From CBDCYH01 sp965224105 (GTDB lineage: Bacteria; Bacteroidota; Rhodothermia; Rhodothermales; JABDKH01): 64,000 bases of DNA. Under the pieces are notes generated by a model that ran no database searches, was not told where the DNA came from, and worked only from the letters and a program-made list of their open reading frames with translations. The DNA is taken from NCBI GenBank assembly GCA_965224105.1, contig CBDCYH010000002.1, positions 124,001 to 188,000 of the forward strand. Reading direction: 5' to 3'. Positions 26,758 through 33,708 of the stretch are shown here, one piece after another. Numbering within the stretch: the stretch's first letter is position 1; every line of letters begins with the position of its first letter. The position numbers and the translations under genes were made by a program.

Positions 26758-27885
26758 ATGAATATCTGCATCGTTACCACCTTCGTTAAAAAAGGCGACG
26801 GCCAAGGCCGCGCAAACTATGAGGTGGTCAAGGAAGCTCTGAGAAGAGGATACACCGTATCAATTGTGGCAAGAGAAGTTGCCGAAGAATTGCAAGACAA
26901 GGTCGAGTGGTATCAGATTGACGTCGCCAAGTGGCCGTCTGAACTACTCAAAGAGGCAGCGTTCTCTCGCGAGGCGACCAAGTGGGTGAAATCAAATCGC
27001 AGCAGATTCGATATCGTTCAGGTTTACGGTGCAATCTGTCAGGCCCCATCGACTTTCAACACGCTACAGTACGTTCATGACGGCTGGCTCAAGTCTGTAG
27101 CGCACCCGTCGAAAGTCCGATCCGATATGATGGGCAAGTACCAGCTAATGTACTCCAAGACCAATGCCAAATTGGAGAAGGACGCCCTTAGCAAAGCTGA
27201 GAGGTACATCGCGGTGTCGGAGCAGATAAAGGATGAGGTCTGTGCAATTGGATTCCCGGCCGAAAGAATCGAAGTGATCCTGAACGGTGTTGATCCATCA
27301 GAATTTTATCCCGGCGTTGGTGACAGAAAATCCTTGGGATTGCCAACTGCGGGAGTGCTTGGTGCTTTCGTAGGCGACATCAGATCCAACAGGAAAAACC
27401 TGGACAGCGTTCTGAAAGCCATGGTAGACGTGCCTCACTTTCAGTTGGCTGTCTGCGGATCCCTGGAAGGAAGCCCGTACCCTGCCCTGGCGGAAGAGCT
27501 TGGTATCGCGGACCGGACTCACTTTCTCGGATTCCGACGCGACGTTGCTGATATCCTCCGAGGATGCGACCTGTTTGTATTCCCTTCCCGATACGAAGCT
27601 TGCACGCTTGCCCTGCTGGAAGCAATGGGCACCGGACTTCCCGTAATCACAGCGAGGGCTACCGGCGGATCCGAAATTGTTAGTAGCGAGGCCGGGTTCG
27701 TCCTCGAGGACACAGAAGACATCGCGGCCCTGACAAAGGCACTACGCACGCTCGTTGAAGATGAGTCGTTGCGACGGAGCATGGGCGAACGGGCACTTGA
27801 AATTTCGAAGATGCATTCGTGGAAGAGCAAAGCTGAGGAGTACATCAATCTTTTCGAAGCACACCTTGCCCCTGCCACCGTGTGA
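26758..27885 (+). CDS. Glycosyltransferase family 4
   Basis: GT-B enzyme. N-terminal MNICIVTTFVKKGDGQGRAN carries the glycine-rich acceptor loop; a basic, Lys-rich region between residues 120 and 150 may bind the membrane. The donor half has IAVSEQIKDEV, VILNGVDPSEFYPG, GAFVGDIRSNRKNLDSVL and FPSRYEACTLALLEAMGTGL with the sugar-nucleotide glutamates. It is separate from the main polysaccharide cluster by the NHEJ genes. The next gene is pnuC, 69 bp downstream on the same strand, but a functional link is not obvious. Confidence 0.92.
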   Translation: MNICIVTTFVKKGDGQGRANYEVVKEALRRGYTVSIVAREVAEELQDKVEWYQIDVAKWPSELLKEAAFSREATKWVKSNRSRFDIVQVYGAICQAPSTFNTLQYVHDGWLKSVAHPSKVRSDMMGKYQLMYSKTNAKLEKDALSKAERYIAVSEQIKDEVCAIGFPAERIEVILNGVDPSEFYPGVGDRKSLGLPTAGVLGAFVGDIRSNRKNLDSVLKAMVDVPHFQLAVCGSLEGSPYPALAEELGIADRTHFLGFRRDVADILRGCDLFVFPSRYEACTLALLEAMGTGLPVITARATGGSEIVSSEAGFVLEDTEDIAALTKALRTLVEDESLRRSMGERALEISKMHSWKSKAEEYINLFEAHLAPATV

Positions 27886-27954
27886 TCTGATCTGAGAATC
27901 AGACCGACAATGTGAAACAACGCTCAACGCGACTCCGTTCTCGGCTCCGCACCA

Positions 27955-28545
27955 ATGGAATGGATTCAGCAAATAGCGGGCACTCCCCTTGAGCTCATTG
28001 CCGTCGGGTTTAGCATCCTGTGCGTCTGGTTGAACATCAAACAGATTATTTGGTGCTGGCCGGCTGCGATAGTAGCATCGGTTCTCTACTTCATTGTGTT
28101 CATGCAGGCCAAGCTGTACGCGGATATGGGTCTGCAAGTCTTCTTCCTGGTCATCTCCATCTTTGGCTGGCAACACTGGTTGAGAGGCGGGCCGAAAGGC
28201 TCCGAAGCTCCTGTAACGAACATCAAAATTGCCACGGCTGTCGTGATCGGGATTATCGCGATAACGTCGATTGGGGTGATGGGCTACCTCCTGGCGGCAG
28301 AAACGGACGCCAGCCTTCCCTTCTGGGATTCGACAACAACCGTCTTCAGTATTGTTGGTCAGTTCATGCTCGCCCGAAAGTATCTGGAGAACTGGCTGGT
28401 TTGGATTGTTACCGATATTATTGCCACCGGCGTTTACATAGCGAAAGGACTTTATCCAACTGCAGTCCTGTTCGCGATCTTCCTGGCAATGGCAACTCTT
28501 GGATATCTGCAATGGAAAAAGTCCATGCGCGTCGACGGCGCGTAG
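27955..28545 (+). CDS. pnuC: PnuC-type nicotinamide riboside transporter
   Basis: Membrane protein of 196 residues with seven hydrophobic segments. The first reads LELIAVGFSILCVWLNIKQ with the following WCWPAAIVASVLYF, and the middle holds YADMGLQVFFLVISIFGWQHW, the GLQxxFxxxxxYGWxxW-type signature of PnuC (F instead of Y here). The C-terminal part YLENWLVWIVTDIIATGVYIA contains the conserved W-D pair of the substrate channel. It brings in nicotinamide riboside or a related vitamin precursor by facilitated diffusion; the kinase encoded by the overlapping next gene would trap it by phosphorylation. Confidence 0.93.
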   Translation: MEWIQQIAGTPLELIAVGFSILCVWLNIKQIIWCWPAAIVASVLYFIVFMQAKLYADMGLQVFFLVISIFGWQHWLRGGPKGSEAPVTNIKIATAVVIGIIAITSIGVMGYLLAAETDASLPFWDSTTTVFSIVGQFMLARKYLENWLVWIVTDIIATGVYIAKGLYPTAVLFAIFLAMATLGYLQWKKSMRVDGA

Positions 28546-29063
28546 TAGTAACAGGCGCTGAGTCAACCGGAAAATCCACCGTCGCGGCGGCCGTCGCTGA
28601 TGCATTCGACGTTACGTTTTTGCCGGAATATCTCAGAGCGTTTGTGAACATCCACAATCGACTTCCCAATGCCGCAGACACCTCGCTCATAGCGATGGGC
28701 CACCTCGCTCAAGTCTCTGCTTCGACATCGGTGAATACATCCGGACCAATTGAGCTGCTGGACACTGATCTGCTGTCCACGATATGCTACCATCGATATT
28801 ATTTTGGCGAGTGCCCAGATTGGATTGAGCAAAAGGCAAAAGAGGAACTCGCAGACCTCTACCTGTTTTGCAATTCCGATATCCCGTATGAAGCCGAACC
28901 CGGAATGCGTGATTCCGTTGAGGCGCGGGCGGCGATCGACAGGGCACTCCGCGGTATTCTTGCAGAGTACGACGCCAAGACCGTCGAACTAAAGGGATCT
29001 TTAGAGGACCGATTGGAGACCGCGCTAACCGCAATCAACGACTGTCTTACTACCGTCCGATGA
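28512..29063 (+). CDS. NadR-like ribosylnicotinamide kinase domain protein
   Basis: P-loop kinase of the NadR type, 183 residues. Walker A RRVVVTGAESTGKSTVAAA starts near residue 10; further on TFLPEYLRAFV, the LLDTDLLSTICYHRYYFG substrate-site region with its DTD, and a lid with EAEPGMRDS are seen. It corresponds to the kinase domain alone, without the NMN adenylyltransferase or DNA-binding domains of enterobacterial NadR. The start ATG 28512 lies 34 bp inside pnuC, so expression is coupled to the transporter; the frame is open further upstream only as an overlap artefact. Role: phosphorylates nicotinamide riboside to NMN for NAD salvage. It converges with the M56 gene, overlapping by 14 bp. 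Confidence 0.88.
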   Translation: MEKVHARRRRVVVTGAESTGKSTVAAAVADAFDVTFLPEYLRAFVNIHNRLPNAADTSLIAMGHLAQVSASTSVNTSGPIELLDTDLLSTICYHRYYFGECPDWIEQKAKEELADLYLFCNSDIPYEAEPGMRDSVEARAAIDRALRGILAEYDAKTVELKGSLEDRLETALTAINDCLTTVR

Positions 29064-31068
29064 CGGGCTCTTCTGAGTCCGAGACGTAATACGCCTGGAT
29101 GATTTCGTCGACGCCACCGGTTGCCAGCCCTGAGTCTCTAATCCAAACGATATCGTTTGCAAAAATCCCGTGTCTGGCCATTCGAGCTATGTCCTCAAGC
29201 GAAAACTCCGTTAGCCCCGCCTGGCTGTAATCACATAGGTCTCCAGCGTCCAGTCCGGCAATCACGACGGAAACGAGGTGATCCACCGACACATCATCAA
29301 AGCCCATCTCGTCAACGCGCTCAATTATGTCGTCATCGATTTCGAATCGAGCTAATCGAACAAGTTCGTCCCCGCTTATGGATGGACCAAAAAGCGAGGC
29401 AATCCGGCCTAACCACTTTTTGCCCACATCGTAGTCGGCCAACCTTGCGACATGCGAAAGCTCAGCCCGCGGAAACGTGTCCAGCACTTTGTCGACAAAG
29501 TCGACATCGTTGCAGGTACTATGCAGTCTGATGATATCGTTCGAGGAAACGTTTCTGGGATTAAACTCGATAACCCGAAGCGCGAACTCTCTGTCGACAC
29601 CCCTCCGTTCGAGCTTATCCCAATCAATCTGATGACGGTTGTTTATCGCTCGACTTACGGCAGACGATTTTCCTGTGACCCACTGATAGGATTCATAGGA
29701 TTCCGGGCTACTCGTCCAGAAAGAACCGTCCAATGATCGGTCAACCTGGTCTACCGCACGTTGAAGGTTTCGCACGAGCGTTTCCACATTTTCTTCCGTG
29801 GCCCCTAGTTCAACCTCCATCGCGCGTTGTCTCTCACGCTCCACAAGAATCTCGGATGCTCTTCGACGATCGCTCGCTTCCTGCAGACGTTTGTTAAGTT
29901 CTCTTGCTTCTGCAATTTCAGCGCGCTGCTGGATCACAGCCTCATCACGGGCTCGAGATTCAACATCCAATCGCAGTTCAAATGAGCGTCGCGGTGACTG
30001 AATAATGATCACCCCTCCGGACTCAGCTGGAGCCTCGTGGACATGTGTTTGGACCGCCGAGGCAAATGTTGGTGACTGGTGACTCTTCATTGGCTGCAAC
30101 GATGCAAAGGGCAGGGTAATTCCTACCACTATCGCGACCGCAAAAATTGTCGACGTTCGGTTTGCCGACCTGAATTCCAGGCTTGGATCCAGGATAGCTT
30201 TCATCCGCTGTTCGAGGTCATTCCGTTTCGAGAATGCCAAAGCAGCCATGGGTCGTTTACGAGTGTCACGTACCAGATCGAGCAGCGTCGTCGCGTACAC
30301 AGACGGCATCACACCCGTTGCAAGAACCATATCGTCTGCGGCGCGCTCGCGCTCATAGCGTGCGCGGGCTGCAGCATACCATACCAGCGGATTAAACCAG
30401 TGGAGAGCCACCGCGACGTCAGCGATAAGCTGAAGCAGACAATCCCTCCTTTTGATGTGCGAAAGCTCGTGCAGCAGAACTGCTGATTTCTGCTCATCAG
30501 TCCATTCGTTACATGTTGATGGCAAAATTATGGCAAAAGACCTAACCCCCATCGTAAGAGGGACTGGTGTCCGGGAATTCACACGCAGACGAACCAGGCT
30601 CTGAATTTCCAGCTCCCGGCATTTGTTTTCCAACAGGTCGTGCCACTCGTCGTCGTCCAGGCGCTCCGAGTATTCGAACAGTTGTTTCGCGTTGCGATGC
30701 GATCCGACAATGCGGTTCAGTAGAAGCAGCGCTACGACAAACCAACCGAAAGAAAGGATCTCGACTACGCGCATCGTGGAGATCGAATCAAACAACAACG
30801 TGTTGGTGTCGATCAATCCGCTATTCCAAATGGGGATTACCGGGATTTCGAAGGCCGGCAATAGTGATGGCAAGAAAGGGAGGACCACAAGGCTGGATAG
30901 AGCCGCAAGCCAGACCCAATGCCTTGAAGCAGCTGCGCTTCTGCGCAATGCGAAGACGACGATTGCGGTTGCCAGTAAGATCAGGCCCCCTTTGAAAAAC
31001 ATCAATTGCATCAGATCGACGAGGGAGACCTTTACGTCGATCGGAATCCTGGTAGCTGATGCTATCAT
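29050..31068 (-). CDS. M56 (BlaR1/MecR1-like) membrane metallopeptidase with C-terminal repeats
   Basis: Integral-membrane antirepressor-type protease. Three hydrophobic segments cover the first 115 residues; the zinc site is H200-E201...H204 in LLHELSHIKRRD, with ERERAADDM as the third-ligand helix. A further transmembrane helix lies near 310. Instead of a penicillin-binding sensor domain it has a coiled coil (about 370-430, RARDEAVIQQRAEIAEAREL) and then a series of short helical repeats of the form DD-IIER-DEMGFDDVSVDHLV and LEDIARMARHGIFANDIV. ATG 31068 is set by an AAGGAGGG site; the frame open to 31098 would overlap blaI. It likely cleaves the BlaI-like repressor encoded just upstream when a signal is sensed; the signal is unknown. 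Confidence 0.88.
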   Translation of the reverse strand: MIASATRIPIDVKVSLVDLMQLMFFKGGLILLATAIVVFALRRSAAASRHWVWLAALSSLVVLPFLPSLLPAFEIPVIPIWNSGLIDTNTLLFDSISTMRVVEILSFGWFVVALLLLNRIVGSHRNAKQLFEYSERLDDDEWHDLLENKCRELEIQSLVRLRVNSRTPVPLTMGVRSFAIILPSTCNEWTDEQKSAVLLHELSHIKRRDCLLQLIADVAVALHWFNPLVWYAAARARYERERAADDMVLATGVMPSVYATTLLDLVRDTRKRPMAALAFSKRNDLEQRMKAILDPSLEFRSANRTSTIFAVAIVVGITLPFASLQPMKSHQSPTFASAVQTHVHEAPAESGGVIIIQSPRRSFELRLDVESRARDEAVIQQRAEIAEARELNKRLQEASDRRRASEILVERERQRAMEVELGATEENVETLVRNLQRAVDQVDRSLDGSFWTSSPESYESYQWVTGKSSAVSRAINNRHQIDWDKLERRGVDREFALRVIEFNPRNVSSNDIIRLHSTCNDVDFVDKVLDTFPRAELSHVARLADYDVGKKWLGRIASLFGPSISGDELVRLARFEIDDDIIERVDEMGFDDVSVDHLVSVVIAGLDAGDLCDYSQAGLTEFSLEDIARMARHGIFANDIVWIRDSGLATGGVDEIIQAYYVSDSEEPVIGR

Positions 31069-31069
31069 A

Positions 31070-31462
31070 TCATCTGCCCTCCTTGCGAGCCTGCTCAATC
31101 ATCTTGGCAAGCTGATCAAGATCGGAGGTAGAAAGGTCAGATTGACCGACGTCCAGCAATGCTGCGACGGCTTTCCTTGTGTTACCATCAAAAAAGGAGG
31201 ACACCAGATAATCCATTGCCGATCGTCCAGCCTCATCTGCAGAGATGGTCGGGCGATAGACATACTTGGATCCGACTTTCTCGTGCGTCAGATATCCTTT
31301 GTCCTCGAGGATACGGAGGATAGCGCGTACTGCTGAGTAGCTGGGTGCATGCGCGATGCCTTCCTGAACTTGCGCGGCGGTAACCTCGCCAGCATTATAG
31401 ACGAACGCCATTATTTGCCGCTCTCGGCGGCCCAGGTCCATTGGGGATTTCTTTTTCTTCAA
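31070..31462 (-). CDS. BlaI/MecI/CopY-family repressor
   Basis: Winged-helix repressor of 130 residues. The N-terminal KKKKSPMDLGRRERQIMAFV and VTAAQVQEGI lead to the recognition helix SYSAVRAILRILEDKGYLTH with the wing KVGSKYVYRP. The C-terminal part is the dimerisation and cleavage region (AMDYLVSSFFDGNTRKAVAA and LDQLAKMIEQARK). It lies directly upstream of the M56 protease gene in the same operon, the usual repressor-antirepressor pair. No beta-lactamase gene is near, so target genes are not known; self-regulation through the palindromic site upstream is probable. Confidence 0.93.
   Translation of the reverse strand: MKKKKSPMDLGRRERQIMAFVYNAGEVTAAQVQEGIAHAPSYSAVRAILRILEDKGYLTHEKVGSKYVYRPTISADEAGRSAMDYLVSSFFDGNTRKAVAALLDVGQSDLSTSDLDQLAKMIEQARKEGR
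31077..31084 (-). promoter_or_regulatory. Shine-Dalgarno site fixing the M56 start
   Basis: Minus-strand AAGGAGGG lies within the last codons of the blaI-like gene, 8-9 nt before ATG 31068. The two genes are thus separated by a single base (stop ends at 31070) and translated from one message. Confidence 0.7.
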
Positions 31463-31488
31463 GACGCACCTCCGATTTCGGCAATTGC

Positions 31489-31508
31489 TACAATATTAGC
31501 ATAACGTA
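31489..31508. promoter_or_regulatory. Candidate operator of the BlaI-like repressor
   Basis: A 20-bp imperfect palindrome with TAC and TAT on one side and ATA and GTA on the other, outer arms TAC...GTA as in known BlaI/MecI operators, about 27-46 bp before the repressor start. The inner bases do not pair well, so this is only a candidate; DNA-binding tests of the protein would decide. Confidence 0.35.
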
Positions 31509-31589
31509 AGGTAAGGTCAGATGTTGCCCTGTACAAAGGTTTTTGGACCAGAATCTGTAATTATTTGGGGTGAAAATTCGTCCACCAGG

Positions 31590-32744
31590 TTAGGCTCCGG
31601 CAGCCGCTGATTCTGGCGCGCCGTTGCGTTCGGCCAGGATGATGGCAAACAAGACACCCGCGCACAGTAGCATGAGCCATCTAGGCGTATCGACCCCGGC
31701 CAAAAATGCGCCGATTGCAAAGGCGGCAATTAGCAGGGTTCGAGGAATCAGCAATCGTCGCGCAGCGCGTAACCAGGACAGGACGGTTGCAAACACGAAC
31801 AGGAAGACACCGCCAACAAAAAATGCCTGGCTCTCGGTGTGCAGATAATCGTAGGGATGCGCAACCATTTCCTCCATGCCCGCGGCTATTGCGATCACGC
31901 CGCAGAGCATTGGAAAATGCAAAAACGTATAGGAATCTCGTCCGAGTCTCCCCTGCATACTGTCGGGTGTCGACGCAAGATGGTGTTCAAGGCCATCTTT
32001 AAACCATCCAAAGTATAGCCACCAGAGCAGGCAGGTCACGACTACTGCTCCGAACGTGACGAGAAACAACTCAAAGGAGTGCTCGGGCTTCAACGCTGCT
32101 ACCCCCGTGGCGATCAGCGATTCCCCAAGTACGATAATGATGATCAGGCCGTGCCTTTCCGTAAAGTGGCCGACGCTGATTCCCCACCCGGATCGATTCC
32201 CGGCCCATCCTGCTGCGCCGATGTCCACGATAACCGCCAGTGCCCACAGCCACAGGCGGAATGGCATTTCTACGAATCCGCCAAGCAATGCAAGAACCAA
32301 CCCCGCGACAGACAACCAAGTGAACTGACGCACTGCCGCATTTTGCTCAGCGTTGTCTGCAGAAATCTTCAGGTACAACCCGAGGCCAATTGATCGCACA
32401 AGGACATACGGAACCACGAACCACAGGCCGTTAGATCCCTGATAAGCGTTCCCCACCGACGTTGCCATAGTGAAGGCAATTCCAGTTGCGATAAGGGTTG
32501 CAACCCTCACGTACGAGTGGTTTGTGTCCGCAGGATTCAGTGACCACGTGAACTGCGTCCAAGCCCACCAGATCATCCAAAAAACTAGAATGGCCTGGGT
32601 TGCACCGGCGAGGGTCAGATTGTCTAACACCAGTCCGGTCACATTCGTAACTGCAAATACAAAAACCAGGTCGAAAAAAAGTTCAACGAATGTCACCCCC
32701 TGGTCGTTGGGTGCACGTAGGTTAACAGAGTTGGCCACTTGCAT
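31590..32744 (-). CDS. LtrA-family (low temperature requirement A) membrane protein
   Basis: Polytopic membrane protein of about 384 residues and roughly ten hydrophobic segments. The family signature VTFVELFFDLVFVFAVTNVT stands near the N-terminus, FWMIWWAWTQFTW follows, and HFTERHGLIIIIVLGESLIA carries the conserved E-H-GESL block. The biochemical role of LtrA proteins is not established; the family is named after a Listeria mutant unable to grow in the cold. The frame is open to 32807 but ATG 32744 starts just before the conserved part. It is a single gene between the BlaI/M56 operon and tRNA-Arg(ACG). Confidence 0.9.
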   Translation of the reverse strand: MQVANSVNLRAPNDQGVTFVELFFDLVFVFAVTNVTGLVLDNLTLAGATQAILVFWMIWWAWTQFTWSLNPADTNHSYVRVATLIATGIAFTMATSVGNAYQGSNGLWFVVPYVLVRSIGLGLYLKISADNAEQNAAVRQFTWLSVAGLVLALLGGFVEMPFRLWLWALAVIVDIGAAGWAGNRSGWGISVGHFTERHGLIIIIVLGESLIATGVAALKPEHSFELFLVTFGAVVVTCLLWWLYFGWFKDGLEHHLASTPDSMQGRLGRDSYTFLHFPMLCGVIAIAAGMEEMVAHPYDYLHTESQAFFVGGVFLFVFATVLSWLRAARRLLIPRTLLIAAFAIGAFLAGVDTPRWLMLLCAGVLFAIILAERNGAPESAAAGA

Positions 32745-32879
32745 TGGATTTTGTTGGTCCAATAATACGCACCCTCGTTCCCAATTTGCCATCCCTGGTG
32801 CTCCCACCGGCGTCGCCGCTTGACCGCCGCTTCATTTGCGCAGCCGGAAGGGCCTTGGTATCTTGCGGACCCTCAATAC

Positions 32880-32953
<74 letters not shown>

Positions 32954-33390
32954 CGGAGATATGAAAAAGGCACTGCCAAACCGAAGGTAGTGCTTTTTGT
33001 TTCGGCACTATTCGAACCCCTAACCCTGTTCGACACGAGGGAGCGAAGCGACCGACTGATGGAGCGAGCATCGCGAGCGGAATAATCATCCCGGGCGCGC
33101 GGAGATATGAAAAAGGCACTGCCAAATCGAAGGCGGTGCTTTTTGTTTTGGCACTGTTCGAACCCCTAACCATGTTCGACACGAGGGAGCGAAGCGACCG
33201 ACTGATGGAGCGAGCAACGCGAGCGGAATAATCATCCCGGGCGCGCGGAGATATGAAAAAGGCACTGCCAAACCGAAGGTAGTGCTTTTTGTTTCGGCAC
33301 TATTCGAACCCCTAACCCTGTTCGACACGAGGGAGCGAAGCGACCGACTGATGGAGCGAGCATCGCGAGCGGAATAATCATCCCGGGCGC
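32954..33390 (+). repeat. Tandem array of three 146-bp units behind tRNA-Arg(ACG), each with the tRNA 3' end
   Basis: Copies of AATCATCCCGGGCGC, the tRNA 3' end, start at 32938 (the tRNA itself), 33084, 33230 and 33376: an exact period of 146 bp. Each unit contains, in order, a terminator-like hairpin, an inverted repeat TCGAAC...GTTCGA, a core (GACACGAGGGAGCGAAGCG, then ACCGACTGATGGAGCG, then GAGCGGAATAATC) and the tRNA end. The last copy stops at the end of the acceptor strand (33390). From the GTTCGA onward the unit matches the TCG array at about 66 of 73 positions, and two of the differences lie in the tRNA-derived end and follow each tRNA's own sequence. Confidence 0.95.
32964..33002 (+). 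terminator. Terminator-like hairpin, repeated at 33110-33148 and 33256-33294
   Basis: AAAAAGGCACTGCC, loop AAACCGAA, GGTAGTGCTTTTTGTTT: a stem with one bulged G and a T-run, directly after tRNA-Arg(ACG). The middle copy reads GGCGGTGC instead of GGTAGTGC and still pairs with the same left arm through exchanged wobble pairs. The first copy probably ends the tRNA transcript; the other two lie in the following units. Confidence 0.75.
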
Positions 33391-33467
33391 TTGTGGTCAA
33401 AAACTGCTACTGCACGACGCCATCACCCCGCGTAATCCTGGACGTGATCCACGTTCCATCCCAGTGC

Positions 33468-33563
33468 GTCATCGCAAGGAGTCGCGCAGGGCGACGTAAC
33501 GATCTCCATGTACAGAGATAGGCATTGGGAGATTGCCACGCAGCAGTAGCCGCTCGCAATGTC
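33468..33563. repeat. Imperfect palindromic intergenic element (REP/MITE-like)
   Basis: Left arm starts GTCATCGCAAGGAGTCGCGC and runs to CGATCTCC (about 40 nt); right arm GGGAGATTGCCACG...CGCTCGCAATGTC is its imperfect reverse complement, with a centre of about 20 nt. Such GTCATTGCGAG...GGCAATCTC elements are spread in intergenic space of many bacteria and are thought to be non-autonomous repeats. An adjacent smaller palindrome (GGACGTG ATC CACGTTCC, 33440-33457) may be part of it. No open frame here is convincing. Confidence 0.7.
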
Positions 33564-33637
33564 GAGTCTTTTTTGATCCGGGATCCATACAGTTTGTGCA
33601 GATCGTCACGGTTCCATGGATTCCACCTCGGAGGCTG

Positions 33638-33662
33638 GAATGACACGCGGGACGTGTCATTC
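33638..33662. other. Perfect 10-bp hairpin downstream of the P-type ATPase gene
   Basis: GAATGACACG, loop CGGGA, CGTGTCATTC. It lies 47 bp after the stop of the ATPase gene (minus strand). No T-run follows on either strand, so it is not a clear intrinsic terminator; it may be a transcript-end stabiliser or the border of the neighbouring palindromic element. Confidence 0.45.
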
Positions 33663-33708
33663 ATCGCCGAAATAATCGTTAACCCATGAGTGAAATCCAC
33701 CCCCACCC

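Noticed and set aside
29050..31462. Beta-lactam resistance regulon
   Set aside because: The protease lacks a penicillin-binding sensor domain and there is no beta-lactamase or PBP2a gene in the window.
26620..32879. Genomic island between the two tRNA-Arg genes
   Set aside because: tRNA genes are common island borders, but no integrase, phage or conjugation gene is present, and the genes inside are ordinary metabolism and envelope functions.
33407..33706. A 99-codon minus-strand open frame
   Set aside because: It is a read-through of the palindromic element and flanks; no start context and no family features.
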